Shown here piece by piece: positions 54,498 through 62,809 of a stretch of 64,000 bases of DNA (position 1 is the stretch's first letter; the number at the start of each line of letters is the position of its first letter). Below the pieces are notes generated by a model that was not told the DNA's origin, searched no databases, and saw only the letters and a program-made list of their open reading frames with translations. A program made the position numbers and the translations under genes. Source of the stretch: Flavobacterium luteum (GTDB taxonomy: Bacteria > Bacteroidota > Bacteroidia > Flavobacteriales > Flavobacteriaceae); NCBI RefSeq assembly GCF_008806775.1, contig NZ_WAEM01000003.1, positions 1-64,000 on the forward strand, in the 5' to 3' direction.

Positions 54498-54530
54498 TTG
54501 AAAATTATTCAAAAAAAGTAATTATATTTG
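54498..54530 (+). promoter_or_regulatory. Promoter of a candidate small RNA
   Basis: TTG (54498-54500), 22-bp spacer, TATATTTG (54523-54530); same geometry as the permease promoter. No ORF follows before the terminator at 54614. Confidence 0.55.
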
Positions 54531-54535
54531 CTAAA

Positions 54536-54646
54536 CAAAATAGACGGAGTGGTTTCCTTATATTTTATATAAATTTTCATAATTTATAGTTTTTTTGGTT
54601 GGTTAATAGCATAAAAACTCAGTCATTATTTGACTGGGTTTTTTTG
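54536..54646 (+). ncRNA. Candidate small RNA of about 110 nt
   Basis: Interval between a good promoter (54498-54530) and a hairpin terminator (54614-54646) without a coding frame of useful length. The next gene, DUF3108, has its own TATATTTG box after the terminator. The start is estimated at about six bases past the -7 box. The sequence resembles no RNA family I know. Confidence 0.4.
54614..54646 (+). terminator. Terminator of the candidate small RNA
   Basis: AAAACTCAGTCA (54614-54625), loop TTATT, TGACTGGGTTTT (54631-54642, one G-U), T-run. It is about 205 bp beyond the hpd stop. Confidence 0.85.
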
Positions 54647-54652
54647 TTTTAA

Positions 54653-54660
54653 TATATTTG
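54653..54660 (+). promoter_or_regulatory. Promoter -7 box for DUF3108/M23 genes
   Basis: TATATTTG, 42 bp before the start at 54703. Confidence 0.5.
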
Positions 54661-54702
54661 GAACGAATATTGTATTTTACTACTATATCAACTAAAAAAA
54701 TA

Positions 54703-55479
54703 ATGAAAAAAATAATTATAGTAGTATTGGTTATTATAACTCTTGGGTTTAGTTCTCAAAAAGAAAGAGCTTTTGATTCGGGCGAGTGGTTTAAATTCAG
54801 AGTGCATTATGGCTTATTCAACGCAGGATATGCAACACTCGAAGTGCAAGAGGCAACCAAAAACAATAAAAAAGTATACCACGCTATTGGAAAAGGGTAT
54901 ACTACCGGAATGTCTCGTTTTTTCTTTAGAGTAGATGATAATTATGAAAGTTATTTTGATAAAGAAACAGGTAAGCCTTATCAATTTGTTAGAAAAATAG
55001 ATGAAGGAGGTTATAAAAAAAACCAAGAAGGATTTTTTAATCAATCAGAAAACAAGATTTTTGTTAAGGATTATAAAAATAAATCCGAGAATACTTTTTT
55101 AATTCCTGAAAATACTCAGGATATTGTTTCTGCTTTTTATTACTTAAGAAACTATCCTACGATAGACAAACTTAAAGTAGGCGAATCGATAACAATTGAT
55201 ATGTTTTTTGATAACGAAACTACAAAGTTTAAGTTAAAATTTATTGGAAAAGAAGATTTAGACACTAAATTTGGGCTAGTTCCAACCTTGATATTCAGGC
55301 CATTGGTGCAGTCAGGACGCGTTTTTAAAGAAGAAGAAAGTTTAACCGTTTGGATTTCAGACGATGATAATAAAATCCCTGTAAGTATTAAAGCCAGCCT
55401 AGCGGTAGGGTCTATAAAAGCCGATTTAGATGCATTTAAAGGACTAAAATATTCTTTTAAAGTAAAATTGAAACATTAA
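54703..55479 (+). CDS. DUF3108 domain protein, exported
   Basis: 258 aa from ATG 54703. The frame opens at 54658, but that TTG overlaps the promoter box and the signal peptide (KKIIIVVLVIITLGFSSQ) begins at 54703. DUF3108 core: FDSGEWFKFRVHYGLFNAGYATLEV, KGYTTGMSRFFFRVDD, FYYLRNYP. Members are periplasmic beta-rich proteins of unknown role. It precedes an M23 peptidase gene by 57 bp and may act with it on the envelope. Confidence 0.85.
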   Translation: MKKIIIVVLVIITLGFSSQKERAFDSGEWFKFRVHYGLFNAGYATLEVQEATKNNKKVYHAIGKGYTTGMSRFFFRVDDNYESYFDKETGKPYQFVRKIDEGGYKKNQEGFFNQSENKIFVKDYKNKSENTFLIPENTQDIVSAFYYLRNYPTIDKLKVGESITIDMFFDNETTKFKLKFIGKEDLDTKFGLVPTLIFRPLVQSGRVFKEEESLTVWISDDDNKIPVSIKASLAVGSIKADLDAFKGLKYSFKVKLKH

Positions 55480-55536
55480 ATTGTAATAAAAAAAAACAGA
55501 ATTCAGTCAATTCTCCAATTCTCAAAAAAACAACTT

Positions 55537-56760
55537 TTGAAAAAAGTAATCTTACTCATATTCTCTCTTCTTTTTATACTTTCTTGCAACAATATACAAG
55601 AAGAAATAATCGAAACGGCAGCAGTGCAAAAGCCAATTATTGAAAAATTCGGATTTAAATATAACGATTTTAATGTTGTTAACGATACAATTGAGTCTGG
55701 AGATACCTTTGGAACTATACTCGACAATCAAAATCTAAATGATAAATTAGTTTATGATATTGTAGCAAAAGTAAAAGACACTTTTGACGTTAGGATTATG
55801 CGAATTGGTAAACCATATACACTTTTTAGAACAAAAGATAGATATAAAAAATTACAAGCATTTGTTTACCAAGCTGATCGAGGGAGTTACTATGTAGTCG
55901 ATTTGAGGGATTCTATTTCAGTTTTAAAAAAAATTAGACCAACAAAGATCAAAACCCGAACTATTGCGGGAAGTCTAGACGGTTCTTTATCTGAAGCTTT
56001 AAATAAAGAAGGTGTTGACGCTTCATTAGCCAACAAATTAACAAAAGTATACGCCTGGTCTATCGATTTTTTTAAACTTAAAAAAGGAGATAAATTTGGA
56101 ATTACATTTACAGAAAGATATATTGATGATACCATTTATGACGGAGTTGACAGTTTAAAAGCTGCTTTTTTTGTATATAAAGGAAAAACCATTTATGCAT
56201 TTCCGTTTGCTCAAAATGAAGCTTCAGGCAAAATCGATTATTATGATGAAGAAGGAAAAGCACTCAAAAACTTTTTCCTTAAAGCGCCACTTAAATTTGT
56301 AAACATAACTTCACATTATACTAAAAACCGTTTTCACCCCGTTCAATTAATCTGGAAAGCCCACAAAGGAACCGATTATGCCGCACCTACAGGAACGCCA
56401 ATTATGACTACAGCATCGGGAGTGGTAGAGCAAACAGGGTTTACAGCAGGAAACGGAAATTTTGTAAAAGTAAAACACGACCGAACGTATTCAACACAAT
56501 ATTTACACATGTCTAAAATATTAGCTCGAAGAGGACAGCGTGTCAATCAAGGCGATGTAATTGGAAAAGTAGGTAGTACAGGACTTGCTACAGGACCACA
56601 TGTGTGTTATCGCTTCTGGAAAAATGGTATTCAAGTAGATGCTTTGCGCTTAAAACTCCCAAACTCCGAACCCATGGATAAAAGTAATTTACCCCGATTT
56701 TTGACTTTAATGAAACCTCTCAAACAACAATTGGATAACGTTTCAAAATTAAAAAACTAA
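55537..56760 (+). CDS. M23-family peptidoglycan DD-endopeptidase, lipoprotein, with His-to-Cys change
   Basis: 407 aa starting with TTG; a lipoprotein signal follows at once (FSLLFILSCNN, Cys18). The region about 40-250 has LysM/OapA-like features (FGTILDNQNL). The LytM domain begins near 265: HKGTDYAAPTGTPI has the HxxxD zinc motif and YLHMSK the middle histidine. The final motif reads GPHVCYRFW where HxH is usual, so the second His is Cys. A remaining zinc ligand set of His, Asp and Cys is possible. Probably a peptidoglycan hydrolase or its regulator. Confidence 0.85.
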   Translation: MKKVILLIFSLLFILSCNNIQEEIIETAAVQKPIIEKFGFKYNDFNVVNDTIESGDTFGTILDNQNLNDKLVYDIVAKVKDTFDVRIMRIGKPYTLFRTKDRYKKLQAFVYQADRGSYYVVDLRDSISVLKKIRPTKIKTRTIAGSLDGSLSEALNKEGVDASLANKLTKVYAWSIDFFKLKKGDKFGITFTERYIDDTIYDGVDSLKAAFFVYKGKTIYAFPFAQNEASGKIDYYDEEGKALKNFFLKAPLKFVNITSHYTKNRFHPVQLIWKAHKGTDYAAPTGTPIMTTASGVVEQTGFTAGNGNFVKVKHDRTYSTQYLHMSKILARRGQRVNQGDVIGKVGSTGLATGPHVCYRFWKNGIQVDALRLKLPNSEPMDKSNLPRFLTLMKPLKQQLDNVSKLKN

Positions 56761-56812
56761 AATTAATTGAATCAACTCTTAAATAGACTAATAAATTTAC
56801 ATGCAAATACTG

Positions 56813-56820
56813 TAAATTTG
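56813..56820 (+). promoter_or_regulatory. Promoter -7 box for pgi
   Basis: TAAATTTG followed by CACC, 19 bp before the start codon. Confidence 0.5.
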
Positions 56821-56839
56821 CACCTCAAATAAAAAAATA

Positions 56840-58483
56840 ATGGCATTAAACACTACAAACCCAACAACAACAGCATCTTGGAAAAAACTTAAAAACCACT
56901 TTGAAAACTTACAAAATGCGTCAATGGTTACCATGTTTAAAGAAGATGCTTCTAGAGCCAATCAGTTTCATATTCAATGGAATGACTTTTTAGTTGATTA
57001 TTCTAAAAACATCATTAATCAAGAAACGATGGATTTGTTAGTTGAATTGGCAAACGAAACTCAACTGAAAGATGCAATCACTAAATATTTTGATGGCGAC
57101 AGCATCAATCAAACCGAAAATAGAGCTGTTTTGCATACTGCCTTGCGATCTCCAGCATCGGCAAACATAAAGTTTGAAGGCGAAAATGTAATACCAGAGA
57201 TTTTTGAAGTAAAAGATAAAATAAAAAGCTTCACTAATGAAGTAGTAAACGGCTATAGAAAAGGATATACTGGAAAAGCCTTTACTGATGTAGTAAACAT
57301 TGGAATTGGAGGATCAGATTTAGGACCAGCAATGGTTGTTGAAGCCTTACAATATTATAAGAATCATTTAGATGTTCATTTTGTTTCAAATGTAGATGGT
57401 GATCATGTAAATGAAATCATCAAAAAATTAAATCCAGAAACGACTCTTTTTGTAATTGTTTCTAAAACATTTACAACGCAAGAAACACTAACTAATTCTG
57501 AAACGATTAGAAAATGGTTTTTACAATCAGCAAGCAAAGAAGATGTTGCGAAACATTTCGTGGCAGTTTCTACCAATATTAAAAATGTTACTGAATTTGG
57601 AATTAATGAAAGCAATGTTTTTCCTATGTGGGATTGGGTTGGAGGAAGATTTTCTCTTTGGAGCGCAGTAGGGTTGTCTATTAGTTTAGCAGTAGGTTTT
57701 GATAATTTTGATAAATTATTAAAGGGAGCCAATCAAATGGACGACCATTTTAAAAATGAATCGTTTGATAATAACATTCCAGTTGTATTAGCACTATTAA
57801 GCATTTGGTACAATAATTTTTTTGGAGCAGAAAGCGAAGCTATCATACCTTATACTCAATATTTACAAAAGTTAGCACCTTACTTGCAACAAGGAATAAT
57901 GGAAAGTAATGGTAAAAGTGTGGGTCGTGATGGGAAGCCAGTAAATTATCAAACAGGTACTATTATCTGGGGAGAGCCTGGTACTAATTCTCAGCATGCC
58001 TTTTTTCAATTGATTCACCAAGGAACTAAATTAATTCCAACAGATTTTATAGGATTTGTAAAACCGTTAAACGGGGATAAAGATCATCATGATAAATTAA
58101 TGTCAAACTTTTTTGCTCAAACAGAAGCCTTATTGAATGGTAAAACTGCTGCTCAAGTTCAAGCCGAATTTGATAAGCAAGGAGTTTCTCCAGAAAAAGC
58201 AGCTTTTTTATTGCCTTTCAAAGTGTTTTCAGGGAACAAACCTACTAATACACTACTTATACAGCAATTAACTCCAGAAAACTTAGGGTCATTAATAGCT
58301 TTATATGAACACAAGATTTTTGTACAAGGTATTATTTGGAATATTTTTAGCTACGATCAATGGGGAGTAGAGTTAGGAAAACAGTTGGCTACCTCTATTT
58401 TAAATGAAATTAATGCTGAGAAAATTAATAATCACGACAGCTCCACAACCTTTTTATTATCTCATTTTTTGAAGAATAAATAG
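56840..58483 (+). CDS. pgi: Glucose-6-phosphate isomerase
   Basis: 547 aa, standard long form. SIS-fold signatures: [28 protein letters not shown], catalytic [32 protein letters not shown]. The C-terminal region is the usual one for the E. coli type. It interconverts glucose 6-phosphate and fructose 6-phosphate. Monocistronic. Confidence 0.96.
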   Translation: MALNTTNPTTTASWKKLKNHFENLQNASMVTMFKEDASRANQFHIQWNDFLVDYSKNIINQETMDLLVELANETQLKDAITKYFDGDSINQTENRAVLHTALRSPASANIKFEGENVIPEIFEVKDKIKSFTNEVVNGYRKGYTGKAFTDVVNIGIGGSDLGPAMVVEALQYYKNHLDVHFVSNVDGDHVNEIIKKLNPETTLFVIVSKTFTTQETLTNSETIRKWFLQSASKEDVAKHFVAVSTNIKNVTEFGINESNVFPMWDWVGGRFSLWSAVGLSISLAVGFDNFDKLLKGANQMDDHFKNESFDNNIPVVLALLSIWYNNFFGAESEAIIPYTQYLQKLAPYLQQGIMESNGKSVGRDGKPVNYQTGTIIWGEPGTNSQHAFFQLIHQGTKLIPTDFIGFVKPLNGDKDHHDKLMSNFFAQTEALLNGKTAAQVQAEFDKQGVSPEKAAFLLPFKVFSGNKPTNTLLIQQLTPENLGSLIALYEHKIFVQGIIWNIFSYDQWGVELGKQLATSILNEINAEKINNHDSSTTFLLSHFLKNK

Positions 58484-58503
58484 AATCTTGTTAATTTTTT
58501 TAT

Positions 58504-58532
58504 AAAACCTCAAAATGTTTTGAGGTTTTTTT
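58504..58532 (+). terminator. Terminator after pgi
   Basis: AAAACCTCAAAA (58504-58515) and TTTTGAGGTTTT (58518-58529), perfect 12-bp arms, T-run. Confidence 0.88.
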
Positions 58533-58545
58533 ATGCTTTTTTTCT

Positions 58546-58553
58546 TATATTTG
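58546..58553 (+). promoter_or_regulatory. Promoter -7 box for the small membrane protein
   Basis: TATATTTG, 19 bp before the start; a TTTG 23 bp upstream (58519-58522) lies inside the pgi terminator. Confidence 0.5.
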
Positions 58554-58572
58554 ATTACCAAAAAATAAAATT

Positions 58573-59001
58573 ATGTACACTGTCATTCAAAAATTTCACT
58601 CTGGCTGGGCTTATTTAGCACTATTGCTTTTAGTTATAGTTATTGCAAATACTTTAATTGGATTGTCGTCTAAAAAAGAGTTCACTTCCATAGACAAAAA
58701 AATTGCGTTATTTGCTTTAATAAGCGTTCATATTCAATTATTGGTTGGATTGATTTTATATTTTATTTCGCCACGAGGTAAAGCATCGTTAGGACAAATG
58801 AGTGACAGCGCCTTAAGATTAACTTCTTTGGAACATCCATTAATAAATATCATAGCAATTGTATTAATTACAATAGGGTGGTCTAAACATAAAAAAGCTA
58901 TAGAATCTTCTGCTAAATTTAAGGCTATAGTTGTTTTTTATGGCATAGGATTAGTACTTATTTTGAGTAGAATTCCGTGGTCGTTATGGTTTCAAAAATA
59001 G
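58573..59001 (+). CDS. Four-helix membrane protein, possible heme-binding (cytochrome b-like)
   Basis: 142 aa, four membrane segments (about 12-31, 44-64, 87-104, 117-136). Histidines at 9, 53, 88 and 106; H53 lies inside helix 2 and H9 and H88 at membrane edges, as in small di-heme or one-heme membrane proteins. Homologues in Flavobacteria carry mixed names (cytochrome b, hypothetical). The histidine pattern is suggestive only. Confidence 0.7.
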   Translation: MYTVIQKFHSGWAYLALLLLVIVIANTLIGLSSKKEFTSIDKKIALFALISVHIQLLVGLILYFISPRGKASLGQMSDSALRLTSLEHPLINIIAIVLITIGWSKHKKAIESSAKFKAIVVFYGIGLVLILSRIPWSLWFQK

Positions 59002-59009
59002 AAATAGTG

Positions 59010-59033
59010 AGTCCTGGAAAGGACTTTTTTTTT
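59010..59033 (+). terminator. Weak terminator after the small membrane protein
   Basis: AGTCCT (59010-59015), loop GGAA, AGGACT (59020-59025), then a long T-run. Confidence 0.65.
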
Positions 59034-59080
59034 CCAATATTCTGTTTTTACCAACCAGAGTGTAACTAATAAAGGTTCAA

Positions 59081-59560
59081 ATGAAAAAAGCAATAACAAT
59101 ATTTTTATCGATAGCTATAATTGGTTTGGTAAGCAGTCAAATCGTAACAAAAGAAAAAGCTAAAACAGTTGTTCAAAAAGACTCTATTAAAAAAGATAAA
59201 GCAACTTTACAGCCAGAAATTGTTTTTAACGATTCAATGATTGTTGTAAAAGGAGTTTTTAAACCTTTTAAAAACAATGTTGTGGCCTCTTATTATGCGG
59301 ATAAATTTAATGGACGAAGAACTGCTAGCGGTAAAAAATTTGATAACACAAAATATACAGCCGCTCATAGAAAACTACCTTTTGGAACAAAGCTAAAAAT
59401 TACCAATGAAGCTAACGGAAAATCAATAATTGTTGAAGTTACAGATAGAGGCCCTTTTTCAAGAGGTAGGGAAATAGATTTGACAAAAAAAGCTTTTATG
59501 GAAATAGCATCAAACAAAAGCAGTGGCGCTTTTAAAGTAAAAATAGAGATGGTCAATTAG
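59081..59560 (+). CDS. RlpA-like septal ring lytic transglycosylase family protein
   Basis: 159 aa. Signal or membrane anchor (1-20), a short linker, then the double-psi beta-barrel: ASYYADKFNGRRTASGKKFD, AAHRKLPFGTKLKI, EVTDRGPFSRGREIDLT. Catalytic Asp (TDRGPF) is present. RlpA cleaves denuded glycan strands, usually with a SPOR domain, absent here. It may be soluble in the periplasm. Followed by the convergent CYTH gene after 3 bp. Confidence 0.9.
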   Translation: MKKAITIFLSIAIIGLVSSQIVTKEKAKTVVQKDSIKKDKATLQPEIVFNDSMIVVKGVFKPFKNNVVASYYADKFNGRRTASGKKFDNTKYTAAHRKLPFGTKLKITNEANGKSIIVEVTDRGPFSRGREIDLTKKAFMEIASNKSSGAFKVKIEMVN

Positions 59561-59563
59561 TTT

Positions 59564-60031
59564 TCACCATTCTTTAAAAGGTTTTTGGCTTATGTATGAA
59601 TTGTAAAATCTATTATCGTTTGTAACTTCTTTACCCAACCAATTTGGCTTTTCGAAAAGTTCTTCTTCTGACGACAATTCTATTTCGGCAATAATCAAAC
59701 CATCGTTATCACTATGAAAAACATCTACTTCAAAAACATGTTTTCCAACACGTATTTCATAACGCGTTTTAAGTATTATTCCCTTTTCGCAGAGGGCTAG
59801 CAATGGTTTTGCTTCCATTAATGCAATTTCTGTTTCCCATTCAAAGCGAGTGACTCCAGAGGCATTATTTTTGCCCTTGATAGTTAGAAATCCGCTTTCC
59901 CCTTTAATGCGAATTCGAACCGTTCTATCGGGATTAGAGTTTAAATATCCTTGTGCAATTTCATGCTTAGCAAAAGCCTGTTTTTTAAAATCTTCAGAAG
60001 TGACTAGAAATTTTCGTTCTATTTCGATCAT
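59564..60031 (-). CDS. CYTH-domain protein
   Basis: 155 aa. N-terminal EIERKFLV holds the ExExK signature, and alternating charged strands follow (VRIRIKGESGFLTIK, FEWETEI, FEVDVFHSD, IAEIELSSEEE). The family includes triphosphatases and adenylate cyclases; in Bacteroidota most are uncharacterised triphosphatases. Divergent from dinB. Confidence 0.9.
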   Translation of the reverse strand: MIEIERKFLVTSEDFKKQAFAKHEIAQGYLNSNPDRTVRIRIKGESGFLTIKGKNNASGVTRFEWETEIALMEAKPLLALCEKGIILKTRYEIRVGKHVFEVDVFHSDNDGLIIAEIELSSEEELFEKPNWLGKEVTNDNRFYNSYISQKPFKEW

Positions 60032-60056
60032 AAGTAATTTAGTAAAGTATTATTAT

Positions 60057-60064
60057 CAAAGATA
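60057..60064 (-). promoter_or_regulatory. Promoter -7 box for the CYTH gene
   Basis: TATCTTTG on the minus strand, 25 bp upstream of its start. Confidence 0.5.
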
Positions 60065-60115
60065 TTATAATTATTTTTATTTGATGTAATCCAAATTATT
60101 TTCAGAATCTGTTTC

Positions 60116-60123
60116 TAAATTTG
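60116..60123 (+). promoter_or_regulatory. Promoter-like box immediately before dinB
   Basis: TAAATTTG, only 4 bp before the ATG, so the mRNA would be nearly leaderless. Confidence 0.35.
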
Positions 60124-60127
60124 TACT

Positions 60128-61213
60128 ATGCAAGAATTACAACAAAGCCGAAAAATTATTCATATTGATATGGATGCTTTTTATGCATCTGTTGAACAAA
60201 TGGACAATCCTGAATTAAGAGGAAAACCACTAGCCGTAGGCGGAAACGAAATTAGGGGAGTGGTTTCGGCAGCCAGTTATGAAGCACGAAAGTTTGGGGT
60301 TCGAAGTGCTTTAAGCGGTGTTTTAGCTAAGAAATATTGCCCAGAATTAATTTTTGTAAAGCCAAGATTTGAGCGTTATAAAGAAATTTCAAATAAAATC
60401 AGAAATATATTTTACGACTATACCGATCTCGTAGAACCACTTTCATTAGACGAGGCCTATCTTGATGTAACCGAAAACAAGAAAGGAAATCCAAGCGCAA
60501 CACTTATTGCAAAAGAAATAAGGCAAAGAATTTTTAATGAGATTGGCTTGACTGCCTCTGCTGGAATTTCAATTAATAAATTCATAGCCAAAGTAGCAAG
60601 CGATTATAATAAACCAAATGGTCAAAAAACAGTTAATCCAGAAGATGTTTTTTCGTTTTTAGAAGAATTGCCTATCCGAAAGTTTTATGGAGTTGGTAAA
60701 GTTACTACTGAAAGAATGTATCAATTGGGCATTTTTACAGGACTGGATCTTAAAAGCAAATCGCTTGAGTTTTTAGAAACCCATTTTGGTGCTAAATCTG
60801 GTAATTTTTACTTTAATGTGGTTAGAGGAATACATAATAGTGCAGTAAAATCAGATAGAATTACAAAATCGGTTGCTGCTGAGCATACATTTAATGAAAA
60901 TTTGTCTTCTGAAATTTTTATGGAAGAACCGCTTCGTATCATTGCAGAGCAGTTGGAAAAGCGATTAAAAAAACACAAGATTGCAGGAAAAACAGTTACA
61001 TTAAAAATAAAATATAGCGATTTTTCTCAACAAACCAGAAGTAAAACATTGCCTTACTTCATTTCAGATAAAGCGTTGTTGTTTGAAACAGCAAATGAGT
61101 TATTGTATCAAGAGCGCATGAAAAACTCGGTTCGGTTACTGGGAATTTCGCTCAATAATTTAAATACAGAAATAAAAAAACAAGTAGTTGTACAATTAAA
61201 ATTTGATTTTTAA
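60128..61213 (+). CDS. dinB: DNA polymerase IV (Y family)
   Basis: 361 aa. IIHIDMDAFYASVEQMDNP with the catalytic Asp, SYEARKFGVRSALSG, and the second active-site motif LSLDEAYLDVT. A little-finger domain follows. Error-prone translesion polymerase, typically SOS-induced. No LexA-box search could be done by eye. The start is supported by the usual short lead before HIDMDAF. Confidence 0.95.
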   Translation: MQELQQSRKIIHIDMDAFYASVEQMDNPELRGKPLAVGGNEIRGVVSAASYEARKFGVRSALSGVLAKKYCPELIFVKPRFERYKEISNKIRNIFYDYTDLVEPLSLDEAYLDVTENKKGNPSATLIAKEIRQRIFNEIGLTASAGISINKFIAKVASDYNKPNGQKTVNPEDVFSFLEELPIRKFYGVGKVTTERMYQLGIFTGLDLKSKSLEFLETHFGAKSGNFYFNVVRGIHNSAVKSDRITKSVAAEHTFNENLSSEIFMEEPLRIIAEQLEKRLKKHKIAGKTVTLKIKYSDFSQQTRSKTLPYFISDKALLFETANELLYQERMKNSVRLLGISLNNLNTEIKKQVVVQLKFDF

Positions 61214-61279
61214 AATCAATCTACTTCGTTGAACAAGTGTTAATTACTGTATATTTAATGTAAAATTATTATTTACGAT

Positions 61280-61287
61280 TATATTTG
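61280..61287 (+). promoter_or_regulatory. Promoter -7 box for the PAS gene
   Basis: TATATTTG, 17 bp before the start; TTTA at 61254-61257 stands 22 bp upstream in place of TTTG. Confidence 0.45.
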
Positions 61288-61304
61288 CAAAAAAATATCT
61301 AATC

Positions 61305-61820
61305 ATGTCCTCATTAAAACAATATGACGAAGCAATTGCTAACTATCATGGAAGTCTTACTATAAAGACAGTTCCACTTGTTTCATGGGAGTTTAATCAT
61401 ATTTTATTAGACTATATAACGTCTAGTTTTTTAGATATAAATAAAATAAAAACCATCGCTTTAAACCGAAAATGGCAAAAAGATGATTGGGATTTATCAT
61501 CCATTTTAAAAGAGGAAGTTATTATTGTAACTGATTACAAGTTGTCAATAGTTTTTGCTTCTTCAAATTTATCTAAAATGAATGGATATTATGAAGAAGA
61601 TGTTTTAGGAAAAAGTCCTAAAATGTTTCACGGAAAAGAAACGTGTTTACAAACTTCAAACGAAATTAGAGAAGCGGTACAACAACAAATTCCATTTGAA
61701 AAAACAGTAGTCAATTATAAAAAAAACGGAGAAACATATAATTGCAAAATAAAAGGTTTTCCAATTTTTGATAGTAAAGGTGAACTCTGCAACTTTATTG
61801 CTTTCGAGAAAGCTGCGTAA
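61305..61820 (+). CDS. Stand-alone PAS-domain protein
   Basis: 171 aa. An N-terminal part of about 70 residues without assignable fold is followed by one PAS domain (ILKEEVIIVTDYKLSIVFASSNLSKMNGY, FEKTVVNYKKNGETYNCKIKGFPIF). The segment GKSPKMFHGKETC stands where LOV photoreceptors have GxNCRFLQ, so a flavin-binding Cys is missing. No kinase, cyclase or helix-turn-helix output domain. It may sense a ligand and act through a partner. Confidence 0.82.
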   Translation: MSSLKQYDEAIANYHGSLTIKTVPLVSWEFNHILLDYITSSFLDINKIKTIALNRKWQKDDWDLSSILKEEVIIVTDYKLSIVFASSNLSKMNGYYEEDVLGKSPKMFHGKETCLQTSNEIREAVQQQIPFEKTVVNYKKNGETYNCKIKGFPIFDSKGELCNFIAFEKAA

Positions 61821-61836
61821 AGTAAAATTCTTAATA

Positions 61837-61880
61837 AATGAAAAACCCTTTGAAAATAGATCAAAGTGTTTTTCATTTTT
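61837..61880. terminator. Bidirectional terminator between PAS and Bax-inhibitor genes
   Basis: 17-bp arms (61837-61853 and 61861-61877) with one mismatch, A- and T-runs in the stem. Confidence 0.8.
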
Positions 61881-61902
61881 AGTAGTATTAACGACTTCTA
61901 TA

Positions 61903-62670
61903 TTAATCTCTACTGTAGAGTTTAGATAATAATCGTAAAAATTCTATATACAACCATACTAAAGTAATCATTAATCCCATTGCTCCAAACCATTCCATAT
62001 ATTTTGGAAGTTTTCTATGCACACCATTTTCTATTTCATCAAAATCTAAAAATAAGTTTAAGGCAGCAATGACTATAACAAAAACACTAATTCCAATACT
62101 CATTAAGGAACTTCCATGATGTACAGGTACAAAGCTAGTAAACATTGAAAACAACCACGATATTAAATAATAAGTAGCTATGGCTAATGTCGCAGCCACA
62201 ACAACCGATTTGAACTGTTCAGTAACTTGTACAATTTTATATTTGTATAGAAGCAAACAAACTACGAAAGTAACTAATGTAGCAGCCACAGCTTCTATTA
62301 CAATTCCAGGATATTTGATTTCAAAAATGGCTGATATTCCTCCTATAAACAAACCTTCGAACAAGGCATAAGCGGGTGCCAAATAACCAGAATATTGCGG
62401 TTTAAATACTGATATTAAAACCAAAACAAAACCTATAATAGCTCCTGAAATTGCTGGGACTAATGGGTTCATTCCGTTAAAGGTTAACCACCAAATCACC
62501 ATTGCAGAAGCGCTTAGTAATAGAAATAAAATAAAACTTTTATTTATAGTGCCTGACAATGTCATCTCTGTATTGTAGTCTATTATAGTAGCAGTATGAA
62601 CTTCCTCTTTTTTAGATAAAGCCGTAGAACTAAAAATTTTATTATTTAAAAATGGATTTTTTGAATTCAT
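61903..62670 (-). CDS. Bax inhibitor-1 / YccA-family membrane protein
   Basis: 255 aa with about seven membrane segments. The end is acidic/charged (LLSKLYSRD), and MEWFGAMGLMITLVWLYIEFLRL is typical of the family. In bacteria these proteins modulate FtsH or act as pH-dependent calcium leak channels. Promoter box TACTTTTG on the minus strand at 62691-62698. Confidence 0.85.
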   Translation of the reverse strand: MNSKNPFLNNKIFSSTALSKKEEVHTATIIDYNTEMTLSGTINKSFILFLLLSASAMVIWWLTFNGMNPLVPAISGAIIGFVLVLISVFKPQYSGYLAPAYALFEGLFIGGISAIFEIKYPGIVIEAVAATLVTFVVCLLLYKYKIVQVTEQFKSVVVAATLAIATYYLISWLFSMFTSFVPVHHGSSLMSIGISVFVIVIAALNLFLDFDEIENGVHRKLPKYMEWFGAMGLMITLVWLYIEFLRLLSKLYSRD

Positions 62671-62690
62671 ATCATTTAGTATTTATAGGT

Positions 62691-62698
62691 CAAAAGTA
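62691..62698 (-). promoter_or_regulatory. Promoter -7 box for the Bax-inhibitor gene
   Basis: TACTTTTG on the minus strand, 20 bp upstream of the start at 62670. Confidence 0.45.
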
Positions 62699-62749
62699 AA
62701 ATATATTTTTAAGAGTAGGAGGTTTTGATAATTTTTTTTGAATCCTAAA

Positions 62750-62786
62750 GCGAAAAAAAAAATCCGACCTTTATACAGATCGGATT
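62750..62786 (-). terminator. Terminator after pyruvate kinase
   Basis: AATCCGA (62761-62767) pairs with TCGGATT (62780-62786), with an inner AG/CT pair; on the minus strand a T-run follows. Confidence 0.8.
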
Positions 62787-62809
62787 GATTATATATTGGT
62801 TTTTAGAAA

